Counted from the stretch's first letter, positions 9,593 to 18,863 are shown. The stretch: 64,000 nucleotides of DNA from Vibrio sp. CDRSL-10 TSBA (GCA_039696685.1 CP155565.1:434001-498000), one strand, 5' to 3'. The notes: a model not told the origin generated them from the letters alone. Program-made: numbers and translations.

Positions 9593-9642
9593 ACTAAATA
9601 AGTTTTGACTAATTATTGTTTATTAGTATTATCTTATTTAGT
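9593..9642. promoter_or_regulatory. 50-bp interrupted dyad, probable ArsR (BigR/SqrR-like) operator
   Basis: Outer arms ACTAAATAAG (9593-9602) and CTTATTTAGT (9633-9642) and inner arms ACTAAT (9608-9613) and ATTAGT (9622-9627) are all perfect and share the same centre at 9617.5. The element fills the gap between the divergent DUF2892 gene and the ArsR gene, so one regulator could control both operons. Confidence 0.6.
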
Positions 9643-9675
9643 TGGTTTTAAGATGTGTCTCTTTGAGGGGGAGTG

Positions 9676-9982
9676 ATGGCAATGGTTGATATAGAGCAGA
9701 TGAAAGCCAGTGCGCCGGAAGTCTCTGAGCTGCTGCGCATTATGGCGCACCCGGAGCGTTTAATGGTGTTGTGTCAACTGACGCAAGGTGAGGTGGGTGT
9801 CGGGCAACTTCAGAAAAACTCATCACTCAGTCAGTCGGCATTCTCACAGCATTTAACGGTGCTGAGAAACGCATCAGCTGATCAAAGCCCGTAAAGAATC
9901 ACAACAAGTGTTTTACTCCCTGACTGATGGCCGGGTTGCACAGTTGATCGGCAGCCTGCAGCACATTTTTTGCAGCGCGTGA
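9676..9982 (+). CDS. ArsR-family regulator, persulfide-sensor type (frameshifted)
   Basis: A 101-residue winged-helix repressor when corrected. Residues around 16-75 give the ArsR fold (LLRIMAHPERLMVLCQLTQGE, SLSQSAFSQHLTVLR). One cysteine lies in LMVLCQL (C33) and one near the end (HIFCSA). This two-cysteine layout is the one used by BigR, SqrR and YgaV, which form a polysulfide bridge when sulfane sulfur is present. The frame breaks at 9867-9869; removing one A from GAAAC gives LTVLRTHQLIKARKESQQVFYSLTDGRV. The start could be ATG 9676 or 9682. It is divergent from the rhodanese operon and directly upstream of two YeeE/YedE genes. Confidence 0.85.
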
Positions 9983-10008
9983 GCAACTTATTGGAATAAG
10001 AGGACTAT

Positions 10009-10482
10009 ATGACATTTTCCATACCCTGGCCGTCTCTGTTTGGAGGCATGTTACTCGGTATTTCTGCCACTTTACTGCTATTGATGAACGGTAAGATCGC
10101 CGGTATCAGCGGCATTCTCTCCGGGCTGCTCAAGCCTGAGCGGGGCGATTTTTCCTGGCGGATGCTGTTTGTGGCGGGTGTTGTCGTTGGGGGCGTGTTC
10201 GGTGCTCTGATTTTGACGCATCACCTGACTCAGACGGATAGCCTGGCTTTGTCGAACAGTCTGGCTCTGTCGAACAGTCTGGTTGGGGACTATCCGTCCA
10301 ACGCAGGAGTACTGGCCGCGGCCGGTTTGTTGGTCGGGCTGGGTACCCGCTTGGGTAATGGCTGTACCAGCGGCCATGGTATTTGCGGCATCGGCCGTTT
10401 GTCGCGTCGCTCCCTGGTTGCAACGGCGGTCTTTATGCTGGTTGCGGCGCTTACCGTATTTGTGCGTTTGCATCTGATTTAG
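10009..10482 (+). CDS. Half-size YeeE/YedE membrane protein (PmpA-like)
   Basis: A 157-residue membrane protein of the YeeE/YedE (sulfur transport) family with about four helices. The signature [26 protein letters not shown] lies near the C-terminus, with two cysteines thought to relay thiosulfate or sulfane sulfur in this family. It lies 26 bases after the ArsR stop and 21 before the second half-size partner, so the two probably assemble into one channel. A tandem duplication inside the gene adds the repeated SLALSN segment in the loop before the third helix. Transport of a sulfur species is inferred from family and context. Confidence 0.82.
   Translation: MTFSIPWPSLFGGMLLGISATLLLLMNGKIAGISGILSGLLKPERGDFSWRMLFVAGVVVGGVFGALILTHHLTQTDSLALSNSLALSNSLVGDYPSNAGVLAAAGLLVGLGTRLGNGCTSGHGICGIGRLSRRSLVATAVFMLVAALTVFVRLHLI
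10243..10278 (+). repeat. In-frame 18-bp tandem duplication
   Basis: Two 18-bp copies (10243-10260 and 10261-10278) differ by one base, and a partial third copy follows. They encode LALSNS twice in the extramembrane loop of the YeeE/YedE protein. Confidence 0.8.
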
Positions 10483-10503
10483 CGGGCTGAGCAGGATAGA
10501 AAA

Positions 10504-10980
10504 ATGAATAACGTATTGTTTCGGTTAACGTCTCTGGTTTGTGGCCTGCTGTTTGGCCTCGGCATGGTGATCTCCGGCATGGCTGACCCGGCTAAGGTCG
10601 TCGGATTTCTTAATGTGGCGGCGCTTTTTGATGCTCAGACGTCGTGGGACCCAAGTCTGCTGTTTGTGATGGGCGGCGCCTTGCTGGTGTTTATGCCGGC
10701 GTATTTCTTGGTGATCAGGCCCCGCCGCCGGCCGGTGAATGCGCCGCAGTTTAGTCTGGCAAGTTCGAATCAGCTCGATGGCCGTTTGATCGGCGGCGCC
10801 GCACTGTTTGGTCTCGGCTGGGGCTTGGCGGGAGTCTGCCCGGGCCCTGCACTGGCGAGCCTGGCGCTCGGTAACGCTGCCGTGTGGGGATTTTTTATCG
10901 CCATGCTGGCCGGACTCGGTGCCGGTAATGTATTGATCTGCGCTAAAAATGCGCGCCAGAGCCAAACGCAGACCCGTTAA
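10504..10980 (+). CDS. Half-size YeeE/YedE membrane protein, DUF6691 type (PmpB-like)
   Basis: A 158-residue membrane protein with about four helices, partner of the preceding gene. It has the family's SGMADPAKVVGFLNV segment near residue 25 and the GWGLAGVCPGPALASLALG signature with its conserved cysteine near residue 115. It overlaps in function, not sequence, with the upstream half-transporter; the spacing of 21 bases and a good ribosome site imply cotranscription. Together with the rhodanese-reductase and the persulfide-sensor-like ArsR it completes a sulfane-sulfur uptake and detoxification island. The exact substrate is not shown by the sequence. Confidence 0.82.
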   Translation: MNNVLFRLTSLVCGLLFGLGMVISGMADPAKVVGFLNVAALFDAQTSWDPSLLFVMGGALLVFMPAYFLVIRPRRRPVNAPQFSLASSNQLDGRLIGGAALFGLGWGLAGVCPGPALASLALGNAAVWGFFIAMLAGLGAGNVLICAKNARQSQTQTR

Positions 10981-11043
10981 TCTCACTATATTTGTCCTAA
11001 CATTATCAGGCTTTTCTAAAGCGAATGGTCGCGGGAGGCGGAC

Positions 11044-12175
11044 ATGAAGATAAGGTTGACGCTTACACCTGGGTTTACAACTAGCTTTACATCGGCGCTT
11101 ATGTTGATGCTTGCCCAATCCGGTATGGTTTGGGCCGCCGTTGACAATCATCTTATGTCTGAACCAATAACGCCTAATCAGTTCGTTACAGTTGAGACGA
11201 CGGCGATGCCGCAAGTTATCCAGCTTGATGGTGTGGTAGAGCCGGTTAATCAGGGCACGGTCGCGGCTCAGACCTCAGGACGGGTGATTGGCGTTTATGT
11301 CGATGTGAATGATCATGTCAGTCAGGGGCAGGTGTTGCTGGAAATCACTGCGGTCCAGCAATCTGCATCGCTGGACGCCGCTCAGGCGCAATTAGCCAGT
11401 GCGCTGGCGCAAAATCGTGAAGCGCAGGCTCAGGTCAATCGCTATCGTCAGCTGTTTCCAAAAGGGGCGATTTCCCGTGACCAAATGGACTCTGCTGAAG
11501 CGCGCGCCAAAAGCTCGGCTGCTGCAGTGCAATCGGCTCAGGCACAGGTGGCTCAGGCCAAGGAATCCCTGGGTTACACCAGCATCAGGGCGCCTTATGC
11601 CGGTGTTGTTACCGAGCGCCATGTGGAGCTGGGAGAAACCGTGGCGCCGGGAACACCGCTGGTCAGTGGCTTCTCGCTGCAGAAACTGCGCATTGAAACC
11701 AGTATCCCGCAGCGCTATCACACTAAGGTGCAGACCGCATCCCAGTTTCCGGGTCATGGCTCCTTCTCATGAAGCGGTAACACCAACCGACTACAGTCTG
11801 TTCAGCTACGCCGATCCGCAGTCGCACCATTTTAAATTACGTTTAAGTCTGCCGGATAATACCGCGTCTTTGGTTCCTGGTATGTGGGTGAAAACAGAGT
11901 TTGTTTATGCCAGTCGTAACGTGCTGATGATCCCGCAGACGGCGGTGATAAGGCGCGCCGAGCTCAGCGCGGTGTACCGTTTAGTATCTGAAGATTTAGT
12001 GCCCGACGATTTAGTAACCGAAGATAGAGTACCCGATGCGCGTGTGCTCAATCCGGTCCGACTCGGCCAGACCTATGGTGATTATGTTGAAGTGCTCTCC
12101 GGTCTCGAACCCGGTGATCGCATCGCCAATCCCGCCATACCTGCACAAACGGTTTCAGTGACAGAAGGGCAATGA
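11044..12175 (+). CDS. RND efflux periplasmic adaptor (HlyD/AcrA family, frameshifted)
   Basis: A membrane-fusion protein of 376 residues when corrected, starting with a signal peptide (to about residue 32, VWA). It has the biotinyl-lipoyl half-motif SGRVIGVYVDVNDHVSQGQ, a coiled-coil hairpin rich in Ala and Gln (residues about 100-170), then IRAPYAGVVTERHVELGETV. The frame breaks at 11746-11748; dropping one T from GTTTC gives ASQFRVMAPSHEAVTP. It joins the pump in the next gene to an outer-membrane channel, and the two are one base apart. The C-terminal part holds an acidic insertion made by a 30-bp repeat (SEDLVPDDLV / TEDRVPDARV) that is unusual for the family. The substrate is unknown. 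Confidence 0.87.
11990..12049 (+). repeat. Degenerate 30-bp in-frame repeat in the adaptor gene
   Basis: GAAGAT(TTA/AGA)GT(G/A)CCCGA appears at 11990 and again at 12020 (period 30). The two units encode EDLVPDDLVT and EDRVPDARVL, an acidic insertion in the membrane-proximal region. Confidence 0.6.
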
Positions 12176-12176
12176 T

Positions 12177-15100
12177 ATGGACAACCGGCTCGGTATCTCG
12201 GGTCGCATTGCTGCGGCCTTTCAAAATTCGGCCATGACGCCGCTGTTGGCGTTAGTGGGACTGTTAATGGGGCTGTTTGCGCTGGTGATCACCCCCAAAG
12301 AAGAAGAACCGCAAATTGATGTCACCTTCGCGGATGTCTATATTCCGTTTCCCGGAGCAACGCCCGCTGAGGTGGAAAGCCTGGTGACGACGCCGGCCGA
12401 ACAGGTGGTGTCGGAAATTCAGGGTATCGACAAAATCTACTCCTTTTCCCAGCCTGATGGCGCGATGATCGTGGCTATTTTCAAAGTCGGCGTAGCACGC
12501 AACGATGCAGTAGTGCGGATCTACAACAAACTCTACTCCAATAAAGACTGGATGCCGGCCGGCGTTGGCGTCGGTGAACCCATTATTAAGCCTAAAGGCA
12601 TCGAAGATGTGCCGATCGTCAATATTACCCTGTCTGATCGCAGCGGACGCATTGACCAGCAGCAGCTGACTCAGGTGGCACACGGGCTGGAAACTGAGCT
12701 GAAACGCATCGCGGGGACGCGCGATATCTACACGGTAGGCGGCCATAATACCATCGTCGATGTGCGTCTCGATCCGGTCAAAATGAACAGTTTCGGCATC
12801 ACGATTGATCAACTCAATCAGAGCATTCCTGGTGCGAATACCCGTTCGCCTTTGTTGCAGCTCACCCACGATAACCAGACGATTCCGCTGCGTATTGGCC
12901 AGTTTCTTACTCATGTTGAGGATGTGAAACAGTTGGTGGTGGGCGTGCACAATGGTCTGCCGGTCTACCTTGCTGATGTGGCCGAAGTGCAACTGGCGGC
13001 CAATACGCCGACTCACAATGTCTGGACCAGTAATAAAGGGGGCATTTATCCGGCGGTGACTTTAGCGATTGCCAAGAAAAGCGGCGAGAACGCGGTGGAG
13101 GTTGCCAAGGCGGTTGAGCAGCGGATCAGTGAGTTGCAGAACCAGCTAATTCCACAGGGTATCAGTGTCGAAATTACCCGTGATTATGGCAAAACGGCGG
13201 CAGATAAAAGCAATACCCTGATTGGTAAACTGGCCTTTGCCACGACGGCCGTGGTGATCCTGGTGCTGCTGACCATGGGCTGGCGTGAAGCGATAGTGGT
13301 TGGCCTTGCGGTGGTGATCACCCTGATGATCACTTTGTTTGCGTCCTGGGCGTGGGGCTTTACCCTCAACCGGGTATCGCTGTTTGCACTGATATTTTCC
13401 ATCGGCATTCTGGTTGATGACGCGATTGTGGTGGTGGAAAACATTCACCGTCATATGGCGATGGGCAAGCAGAAACTGGCTGAGCTGATTCCCGCAGCGG
13501 TGGACGAAGTCGGCGGACCGACCATTCTGGCGACGCTGACCGTGATTGCTGCCTTGCTGCCTATGGCCTTTGTCACTGGCTTGATGGGGCCTTATATGAG
13601 TCCGATTCCGATCAATGCTTCAATGGGGATGCTGATTTCGCTAGTGGTCGCTTTCGTGGTTTCTCCCTGGCTGGCCGGACATCTGCTCGCGCATCATAAG
13701 CCCGGTGCCGGGCAGAAAACGGACCAAGAGCCCGGCCGTCAAGGGTCGGTGACACAGCGTCTGTTTCACCGCGTGATGACGCCGTTTGTTGCCGGTAAAC
13801 GCCAGGGACGTCACCGGATATTGTTATTGCTCGCCGTACTGGCGATGATCATCGGCTCAGTGTTGCTGCCGGTGTTTGAGGCTGTGGTATTGAAAATGCT
13901 GCCGTTTGATAATAAATCGGAATTTCAGGTCGTGCTGGATATGCCGGAAGGAACGGCGTTGGAGCGTACCCAGCGGGTTCTGTTTGATATGGGACGCGCG
14001 CTGAATCAGGTCGACGAAGTCACCGGTTATCAGATCTATGCCGGTACGGCGGCACCAATCAATTTTAATGGTCTGGTGCGTCACTATTTTATGCGCACTC
14101 AGGCTCATCAGGGGGATATCCAGGTCAATCTGGTCGGACGTAAACAGCGCGAACGTGACAGTCACACCATTGCCAGTGCGATACGGCCCACTCTGAATGC
14201 GATTGCCGGCCAATACGGCGGCAAAGTGAAAGTGGTCGAAGTCCCGCCCGGGCCTCCGGTCTGGTCGCCTATTGTGGCGGAAGTGTATGCGCCGACACCG
14301 GAACTGCGTCATCAGGCTGCATTACAAGTACGGGAAATCTTCCGCGCCAGTGCTGACATTGTCGACGTGGATATGTATCTGCCGGAAAACCACAACAAGT
14401 GGCAGCTGGTGATTGATCGCAGTAAAGCGGCACGTTTGCAAGTCGGTTATGCCTCGATTGTCGATGCACTGGCGACAGCGGTAGGTGGTAAGCCGGTCAG
14501 CTATCTGCATAGTGAACACAATAAATATCCGCTGCCGATTCAAATTCAGGCGGCAGAAGAGGCTAAAGTCCGGCTTGAGCAGGTGCTTAATCTGCGCGTT
14601 ACCAGCGCGAGCGGAACCCCGATCGCGTTGTCAGAACTGGTTACGGTGCGAGAGAGCGGAGCAGAGCAGTATATCGTGCACAAAAACATGGTACCCATGG
14701 TGATGGTGGTCGGTGACATGACGGGCGCGATCGACAGTCCGCTGTATGGTATGTTTGCCATCGGGGCTGAGCTGGATAAGCAGCTGGTCCTGCAGCAATA
14801 CTATATTGGCCAACCGGACGGGCTGAAAGGCATCGCGCTGCGCTGGGACGGCGAATGGACCATTACCTATGAAACGTTTCGCGACATGGGCATTGCGTAT
14901 GCGGTCGGTATGGTACTGATTTACCTGCTGGTGGTAGCGCAGTTTAAATCCTATCTGGTGCCGCTGGTGATCATGGCGCCGATTCCGCTCACCATTATCG
15001 GTGTAATGCCGGGACACGCGCTGCTGGGAGCGCAGTTTACGGCGACCTCGATGATCGGCATGATTGCGCTGGCGGGGATCATCGTACGTAACTCGATTCT

Positions 15101-15383
15101 GCTGGTGGACTTTATTAATCAGCAGCTGGAAGAGGGAATGGAATTTAGTCAGGCGGTCATTGAGTCTGCCGCCGTAAGGGCTAAGCCCATCATGCTCACC
15201 GCGCTGGCTGCGATGATCGGCGCGATGTTCATCCTCGACGATCCCATCTTTAATGGCTTGGCTATCAGTCTGATTTTCGGAATTTTTATTTCGACAATAT
15301 TAACCTTGTTGGTTATTCCGGTTCTATACTATGTAGTGATGAGAAAGCGCTTGGTACCCGCCGTTAACGGTCAGACCGAATGA
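12177..15383 (+). CDS. RND-family efflux pump inner-membrane transporter
   Basis: A 1068-residue proton-driven RND exporter. It has twelve predicted transmembrane helices with two large periplasmic loops after helices 1 and 7. The proton-relay aspartates appear in GILVDDAIVVVENIHRHM (D414, D415), and the second half has GIIVRNSILLVDFINQQLEEG. The frame is intact throughout. It starts one base after the adaptor stop, so the two are translationally linked. No outer-membrane channel gene is adjacent, so a shared TolC is likely. It lies downstream of the sulfur island without an obvious terminator, leaving open whether the two are coregulated. Confidence 0.93.
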   Translation: MDNRLGISGRIAAAFQNSAMTPLLALVGLLMGLFALVITPKEEEPQIDVTFADVYIPFPGATPAEVESLVTTPAEQVVSEIQGIDKIYSFSQPDGAMIVAIFKVGVARNDAVVRIYNKLYSNKDWMPAGVGVGEPIIKPKGIEDVPIVNITLSDRSGRIDQQQLTQVAHGLETELKRIAGTRDIYTVGGHNTIVDVRLDPVKMNSFGITIDQLNQSIPGANTRSPLLQLTHDNQTIPLRIGQFLTHVEDVKQLVVGVHNGLPVYLADVAEVQLAANTPTHNVWTSNKGGIYPAVTLAIAKKSGENAVEVAKAVEQRISELQNQLIPQGISVEITRDYGKTAADKSNTLIGKLAFATTAVVILVLLTMGWREAIVVGLAVVITLMITLFASWAWGFTLNRVSLFALIFSIGILVDDAIVVVENIHRHMAMGKQKLAELIPAAVDEVGGPTILATLTVIAALLPMAFVTGLMGPYMSPIPINASMGMLISLVVAFVVSPWLAGHLLAHHKPGAGQKTDQEPGRQGSVTQRLFHRVMTPFVAGKRQGRHRILLLLAVLAMIIGSVLLPVFEAVVLKMLPFDNKSEFQVVLDMPEGTALERTQRVLFDMGRALNQVDEVTGYQIYAGTAAPINFNGLVRHYFMRTQAHQGDIQVNLVGRKQRERDSHTIASAIRPTLNAIAGQYGGKVKVVEVPPGPPVWSPIVAEVYAPTPELRHQAALQVREIFRASADIVDVDMYLPENHNKWQLVIDRSKAARLQVGYASIVDALATAVGGKPVSYLHSEHNKYPLPIQIQAAEEAKVRLEQVLNLRVTSASGTPIALSELVTVRESGAEQYIVHKNMVPMVMVVGDMTGAIDSPLYGMFAIGAELDKQLVLQQYYIGQPDGLKGIALRWDGEWTITYETFRDMGIAYAVGMVLIYLLVVAQFKSYLVPLVIMAPIPLTIIGVMPGHALLGAQFTATSMIGMIALAGIIVRNSILLVDFINQQLEEGMEFSQAVIESAAVRAKPIMLTALAAMIGAMFILDDPIFNGLAISLIFGIFISTILTLLVIPVLYYVVMRKRLVPAVNGQTE

Positions 15384-15440
15384 CGCAAGCGTTGGCACAA
15401 TAAATCAGAAAAACAGAGTACACTTCTTATACTTGTGTCT

Positions 15441-15468
15441 GCCCCGCCGTTCTGGCGGGGCTTTTTTT
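15441..15468 (+). terminator. Rho-independent terminator after the RND operon
   Basis: GCCCCGCC (15441-15448) and GGCGGGGC (15454-15461) form a GC-rich 8-bp stem followed by seven T residues. Confidence 0.9.
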
Positions 15469-15494
15469 CACTTCAGTATCTTGTCACTTCAGTA
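15468..15494. repeat. 11-bp direct repeat, period 16
   Basis: TCACTTCAGTA occurs at 15468-15478 and 15484-15494, directly after the terminator T-run. It is one of several short duplications placed just downstream of genes in this window. Confidence 0.65.
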
Positions 15495-15541
15495 GCTCGC
15501 CGCTGTATCTGTTTCGATGTTGAGGGCCAGGTCATCGCGAT

Positions 15542-16444
15542 TTAACGGGTTAATACCGCTCGCACCGGACAGTGATCACTGAGCTTGTATGTCAGTACCT
15601 GCTGCGGGTCAAACGTGACCTGATATGGCGGCTGCAGCGCAAGATCCGGGCTGGCGATGACGTGATCGATCAGTGAGCGGAACTGATGCAGCTTGTTGGT
15701 CTGGTTGCGTGAGCGCACTTTGCACTCTGCGCGCGTTTGCCTGGTGGTCAGTTGTGGTGCTTGTGGTAGCCCGGCTCCGATTTCCTGCCAAAGCCAGTCA
15801 CCCTGATAGGCCAGGTTGTGGTTGAAATCACCGACGATCAGATAACTTTGTTTGAGCCTGACGCGTGAACGCAGCCATTGATTGAGAGCTTCTCCCTGTT
15901 CACGTACTGTGCGGCAACTGCGGTTCGAGGCGGAAAACTTGCCACTGCAACCGGCTTTGAGATGCACATTGAGGATATGCAGCGGCTGAGCGCTGTCGGG
16001 GTAAAGTACGATATAGGCGCCAAAGCGCAATTTGTCGTGTTGTTGTCGCATCAGGTCGATATCGGCCGGATCGGCAAACGGCACACCACGGCGTATTGCA
16101 AAACCGGTGTATTGATTACTATCTGAAAACTGACGCTTCTGATTGCGCGCCAGACTGCGATCCGACATGACTATTTGGTAATGATTACCGGCGATGCGCT
16201 GCATCGCTTGCGCACTGTCGACTTCCTGAAAGGCAACCACGTCACTGTCGAGTTGTGAAAAATGGCTGGCCAAAGCGTCGAGATCCTGCGCGGTTCGTTT
16301 ACCACGATCGACAGAAGCGGCCGGGTTAAGCGTCAGCCATTCCAGGTTCCAGCTGCTGATGACGGCATTTTCGGCCTGAGCGGTGGCTGAGGCTCCCAAC
16401 AATATCAGCGCCAGCAGGCGTGATGTGACAAGTTTCAGTCTCAT
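15542..16444 (-). CDS. Secreted endonuclease/exonuclease/phosphatase-family protein
   Basis: A 300-residue exported protein of the EEP fold (DNase I-like). A signal peptide covers about residues 1-24 (ending TAQA). The catalytic motifs follow in family order: SSWNLEWL, AFQEVDS, LNVHLKAGC, LIVGDFNHN, SLIDHVIAS and SDHCPV, giving the metal-binding Asn/Glu, the Asp/Asn pair and the final Asp-His. It could be an extracellular or periplasmic nuclease or a phosphodiesterase; the motifs do not separate these. The gene is monocistronic and convergent with the RND operon. Four cysteines, two in the AGCSGKFSASNRSC segment, suggest a disulfide. Confidence 0.87.
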   Translation of the reverse strand: MRLKLVTSRLLALILLGASATAQAENAVISSWNLEWLTLNPAASVDRGKRTAQDLDALASHFSQLDSDVVAFQEVDSAQAMQRIAGNHYQIVMSDRSLARNQKRQFSDSNQYTGFAIRRGVPFADPADIDLMRQQHDKLRFGAYIVLYPDSAQPLHILNVHLKAGCSGKFSASNRSCRTVREQGEALNQWLRSRVRLKQSYLIVGDFNHNLAYQGDWLWQEIGAGLPQAPQLTTRQTRAECKVRSRNQTNKLHQFRSLIDHVIASPDLALQPPYQVTFDPQQVLTYKLSDHCPVRAVLTR

Positions 16445-16592
16445 AGCGGTCGGTTATTGAAAGAATCATACGCTGAGTGTTTCACATAAAAGTCACGCAA
16501 GGGGGCACAAATTTGCTTTCTTACCGGTTTTTTTTTCCGCTTTGCGATCGGCACGACAGATCGATTCGTTTCTGTTCATAGACGGTTTTTGC

Positions 16593-16606
16593 TTGATCCA
16601 AATCAA
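16593..16606. promoter_or_regulatory. FNR box upstream of nrdD
   Basis: TTGATCCAAATCAA matches the TTGAT-N4-ATCAA consensus exactly. It lies 121 bases before the nrdD start and fits the known anaerobic activation of nrdDG by FNR. Confidence 0.75.
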
Positions 16607-16637
16607 TACGGATATTTAGGGCATCTCGTTTAATACG

Positions 16638-16684
16638 GCACTATATATAGTGTTGTTGGTAGCTAGGTTGACCCAATATGGTGT
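16638..16684. promoter_or_regulatory. Pair of NrdR boxes upstream of nrdD
   Basis: Box 1 (16638-16653) contains the perfect palindrome CACTATATATAGTG. Box 2 (16669-16684) is a weaker match ending AATATGGTGT. The two are 31 bp apart start to start, three helical turns, as is usual for cooperative NrdR binding to ribonucleotide reductase promoters. Confidence 0.75.
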
Positions 16685-16726
16685 ATTTGTGGATAACTCT
16701 GTGAGTATGCTGGGTAAGGAGAAAAA

Positions 16727-18847
16727 GTGAAACCTGTCGTAATCAAGCGTGACGGCTCCAAAGCCCCGTTTAGCCGTGATCGTATCCAGTCTGCGGTAGA
16801 AAGCGCTGCACAAGAAGTCAGCAGTGAAATTGCTATATACGCGCTTAATGTGGCGCTGGCCGTCGAACTTAAGCTGAAAGAGTACCAAGAAGTTCACATT
16901 GCCGAGATCCAGACTCTGGTAGAGAACGAGCTAATGCAAGGTCCTTACAAAGCATTAGCTCGTTCATACATTGAATACCGCCATGACCGCGATATTGCAC
17001 GTGAAAAGCAAAGTAAGCTGACGCACGAAATTGAAGGTTTGATTCAGGAGAGCAACGCCGATTTGCTCAATGAAAACGCCAACAAAGATGGCAAAGTGAT
17101 CCCGACTCAGCGCGATCTGCTGGCCGGTATTGTCGCCAAGCATTACGCCAAGACCCGTATTCTGCCACGCGATGTGGTGCAGGCACATGAAGAGGGCGAC
17201 CTGCATTATCACGATCTGGACTACGCGCCGTTCTTTCCGATGTTTAACTGCATGCTGATTGATCTGCAGGGTATGCTGACCCATGGCTTTAAGATGGGGA
17301 ATGCGGAGATTGATACGCCGAAGTCGATTTCAACCGCAACCGCAGTTACCGCACAAATCATAGCCCAGGTGGCGAGCCATATTTACGGCGGCACCACCAT
17401 CAACCGCATTGATGAAGTGCTGGCGCCTTATGTCACGGCCAGTTACCTCAAACACCTTAATGTCGCACGTGAGTGGGATATTCACGATCCGCGCGCGTTT
17501 GCCAAAGCGCGCACCGAGAAAGAGTGTTTTGATGCCTTTCAATCGCTTGAATATGAAGTGAATACTCTGCATACCGCCAACGGACAAACGCCGTTTGTGA
17601 CACTGGGCTTTGGCCTTGGCACCAGCTGGGAATCACGTCTGATCCAGACTTCGATTCTGAAAAACCGGATTGCCGGTTTGGGCAAGAACCACAAAACCGC
17701 GGTATTCCCGAAACTGGTGTTCGCGATTAAAGACGGCCTCAATCATCGCGTCGGCGATCCGAACTACGACATCAAACAACTGGCGCTGGAATGTGCATCG
17801 AAACGCATGTATCCGGACATCCTTAACTACGACAAAGTGGTCGAGGTGACCGGCTCATTCAAAACGCCGATGGGCTGTCGCAGCTTCCTCAATACTTATG
17901 AAGAAAACGGCGAGTTAATTCACGAAGGGCGCAACAACCTCGGGGTTGTCAGTCTTAACCTGCCGCGCATTGCGCTCAAGGCTGAAGGCAATATCGAGCG
18001 CTTTTATCAGTTGCTGGATGAAAAGCTCAAGCTGGCGCGCCGCGCTCTGGAGACCCGGATCAGCCGATTGGAAAACGTTAAAGCCCGTGTGGCGCCGATC
18101 TTATACATGGAAGGCGCTTGTGGTGTAAGGCTGAAAGCCAATGATTCAATTGCCGACATCTTCAAAAACGGCCGCGCGTCGATCTCGCTTGGTTACATCG
18201 GCGTGCATGAAACCATTAACGCGTTGTTTGGCGCGCAGCAGCATGTTTATGACAGCAGTGAACTGCGTGATCAGGCGGTTAAAATCATTACTAAGCTGCG
18301 TGAAGCGGTCGACAGCTGGAAAGCGGAAACCGGTTATGCGTTCAGCCTGTATGGTACGCCGAGCGAAAACTTGTGTAACCGTTTCTGCCGGATCGACGCT
18401 ACGGAATTTGGCGTGATTGAGGGTGTCACCGATAAAGGTTATTACACCAACAGTTTCCATCTCGATGTCGAGAAGAAGGTCAATCCGTACGATAAGATTG
18501 ATTTTGAGTTACCGTACCCGGACCTGTCGAACGGCGGCTTCATCTGTTACGGCGAGTTTCCCAACATGCAGCGGAATGTGGAAGCGCTGGAAAATGTCTG
18601 GGATTACAGTTACAGCCGGGTGCCGTATTACGGGACTAATACGCCGATTGATGAGTGCTACGAATGTGGTTTCAGCGGTGAGTTTGACTGTACCAGTAAA
18701 GGATTTACCTGCCCGAAATGCGGCAATCACGACTCCAGTAAAGTGTCGGTCACACGCCGTGTGTGCGGTTATCTGGGCAGTCCGGATGCGCGCCCGTTTA
18801 ACTTCGGTAAACAGGAAGAGGTTAAACGCCGGGTGAAGCACTTATGA
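16727..18847 (+). CDS. nrdD: Anaerobic ribonucleoside-triphosphate reductase
   Basis: The class III ribonucleotide reductase catalytic subunit, 706 residues, which makes dNTPs without oxygen using a glycyl radical. An ATP-cone domain covers about residues 1-95 (VIKRDGSKAPFSRDRIQSAV). The C-terminal zinc site has C644, C647, C662 and C665, and the radical glycine is G681 in RRVCGYLGS; these positions coincide with those I recall for the E. coli enzyme. The GTG start at 16727 has a TAAGGAG site. FNR and NrdR sites lie upstream. The activase gene follows after 16 bases. The frame is intact. Confidence 0.97.
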   Translation: MKPVVIKRDGSKAPFSRDRIQSAVESAAQEVSSEIAIYALNVALAVELKLKEYQEVHIAEIQTLVENELMQGPYKALARSYIEYRHDRDIAREKQSKLTHEIEGLIQESNADLLNENANKDGKVIPTQRDLLAGIVAKHYAKTRILPRDVVQAHEEGDLHYHDLDYAPFFPMFNCMLIDLQGMLTHGFKMGNAEIDTPKSISTATAVTAQIIAQVASHIYGGTTINRIDEVLAPYVTASYLKHLNVAREWDIHDPRAFAKARTEKECFDAFQSLEYEVNTLHTANGQTPFVTLGFGLGTSWESRLIQTSILKNRIAGLGKNHKTAVFPKLVFAIKDGLNHRVGDPNYDIKQLALECASKRMYPDILNYDKVVEVTGSFKTPMGCRSFLNTYEENGELIHEGRNNLGVVSLNLPRIALKAEGNIERFYQLLDEKLKLARRALETRISRLENVKARVAPILYMEGACGVRLKANDSIADIFKNGRASISLGYIGVHETINALFGAQQHVYDSSELRDQAVKIITKLREAVDSWKAETGYAFSLYGTPSENLCNRFCRIDATEFGVIEGVTDKGYYTNSFHLDVEKKVNPYDKIDFELPYPDLSNGGFICYGEFPNMQRNVEALENVWDYSYSRVPYYGTNTPIDECYECGFSGEFDCTSKGFTCPKCGNHDSSKVSVTRRVCGYLGSPDARPFNFGKQEEVKRRVKHL

Positions 18848-18863
18848 TGCACACGAGCCAACG

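Noticed and set aside
10078..10980. Leftward open frames opposite the YeeE/YedE genes and opposite many other genes
   Set aside because: They are antisense shadows with no ribosome sites or family features; the rightward frames carry clear family motifs.
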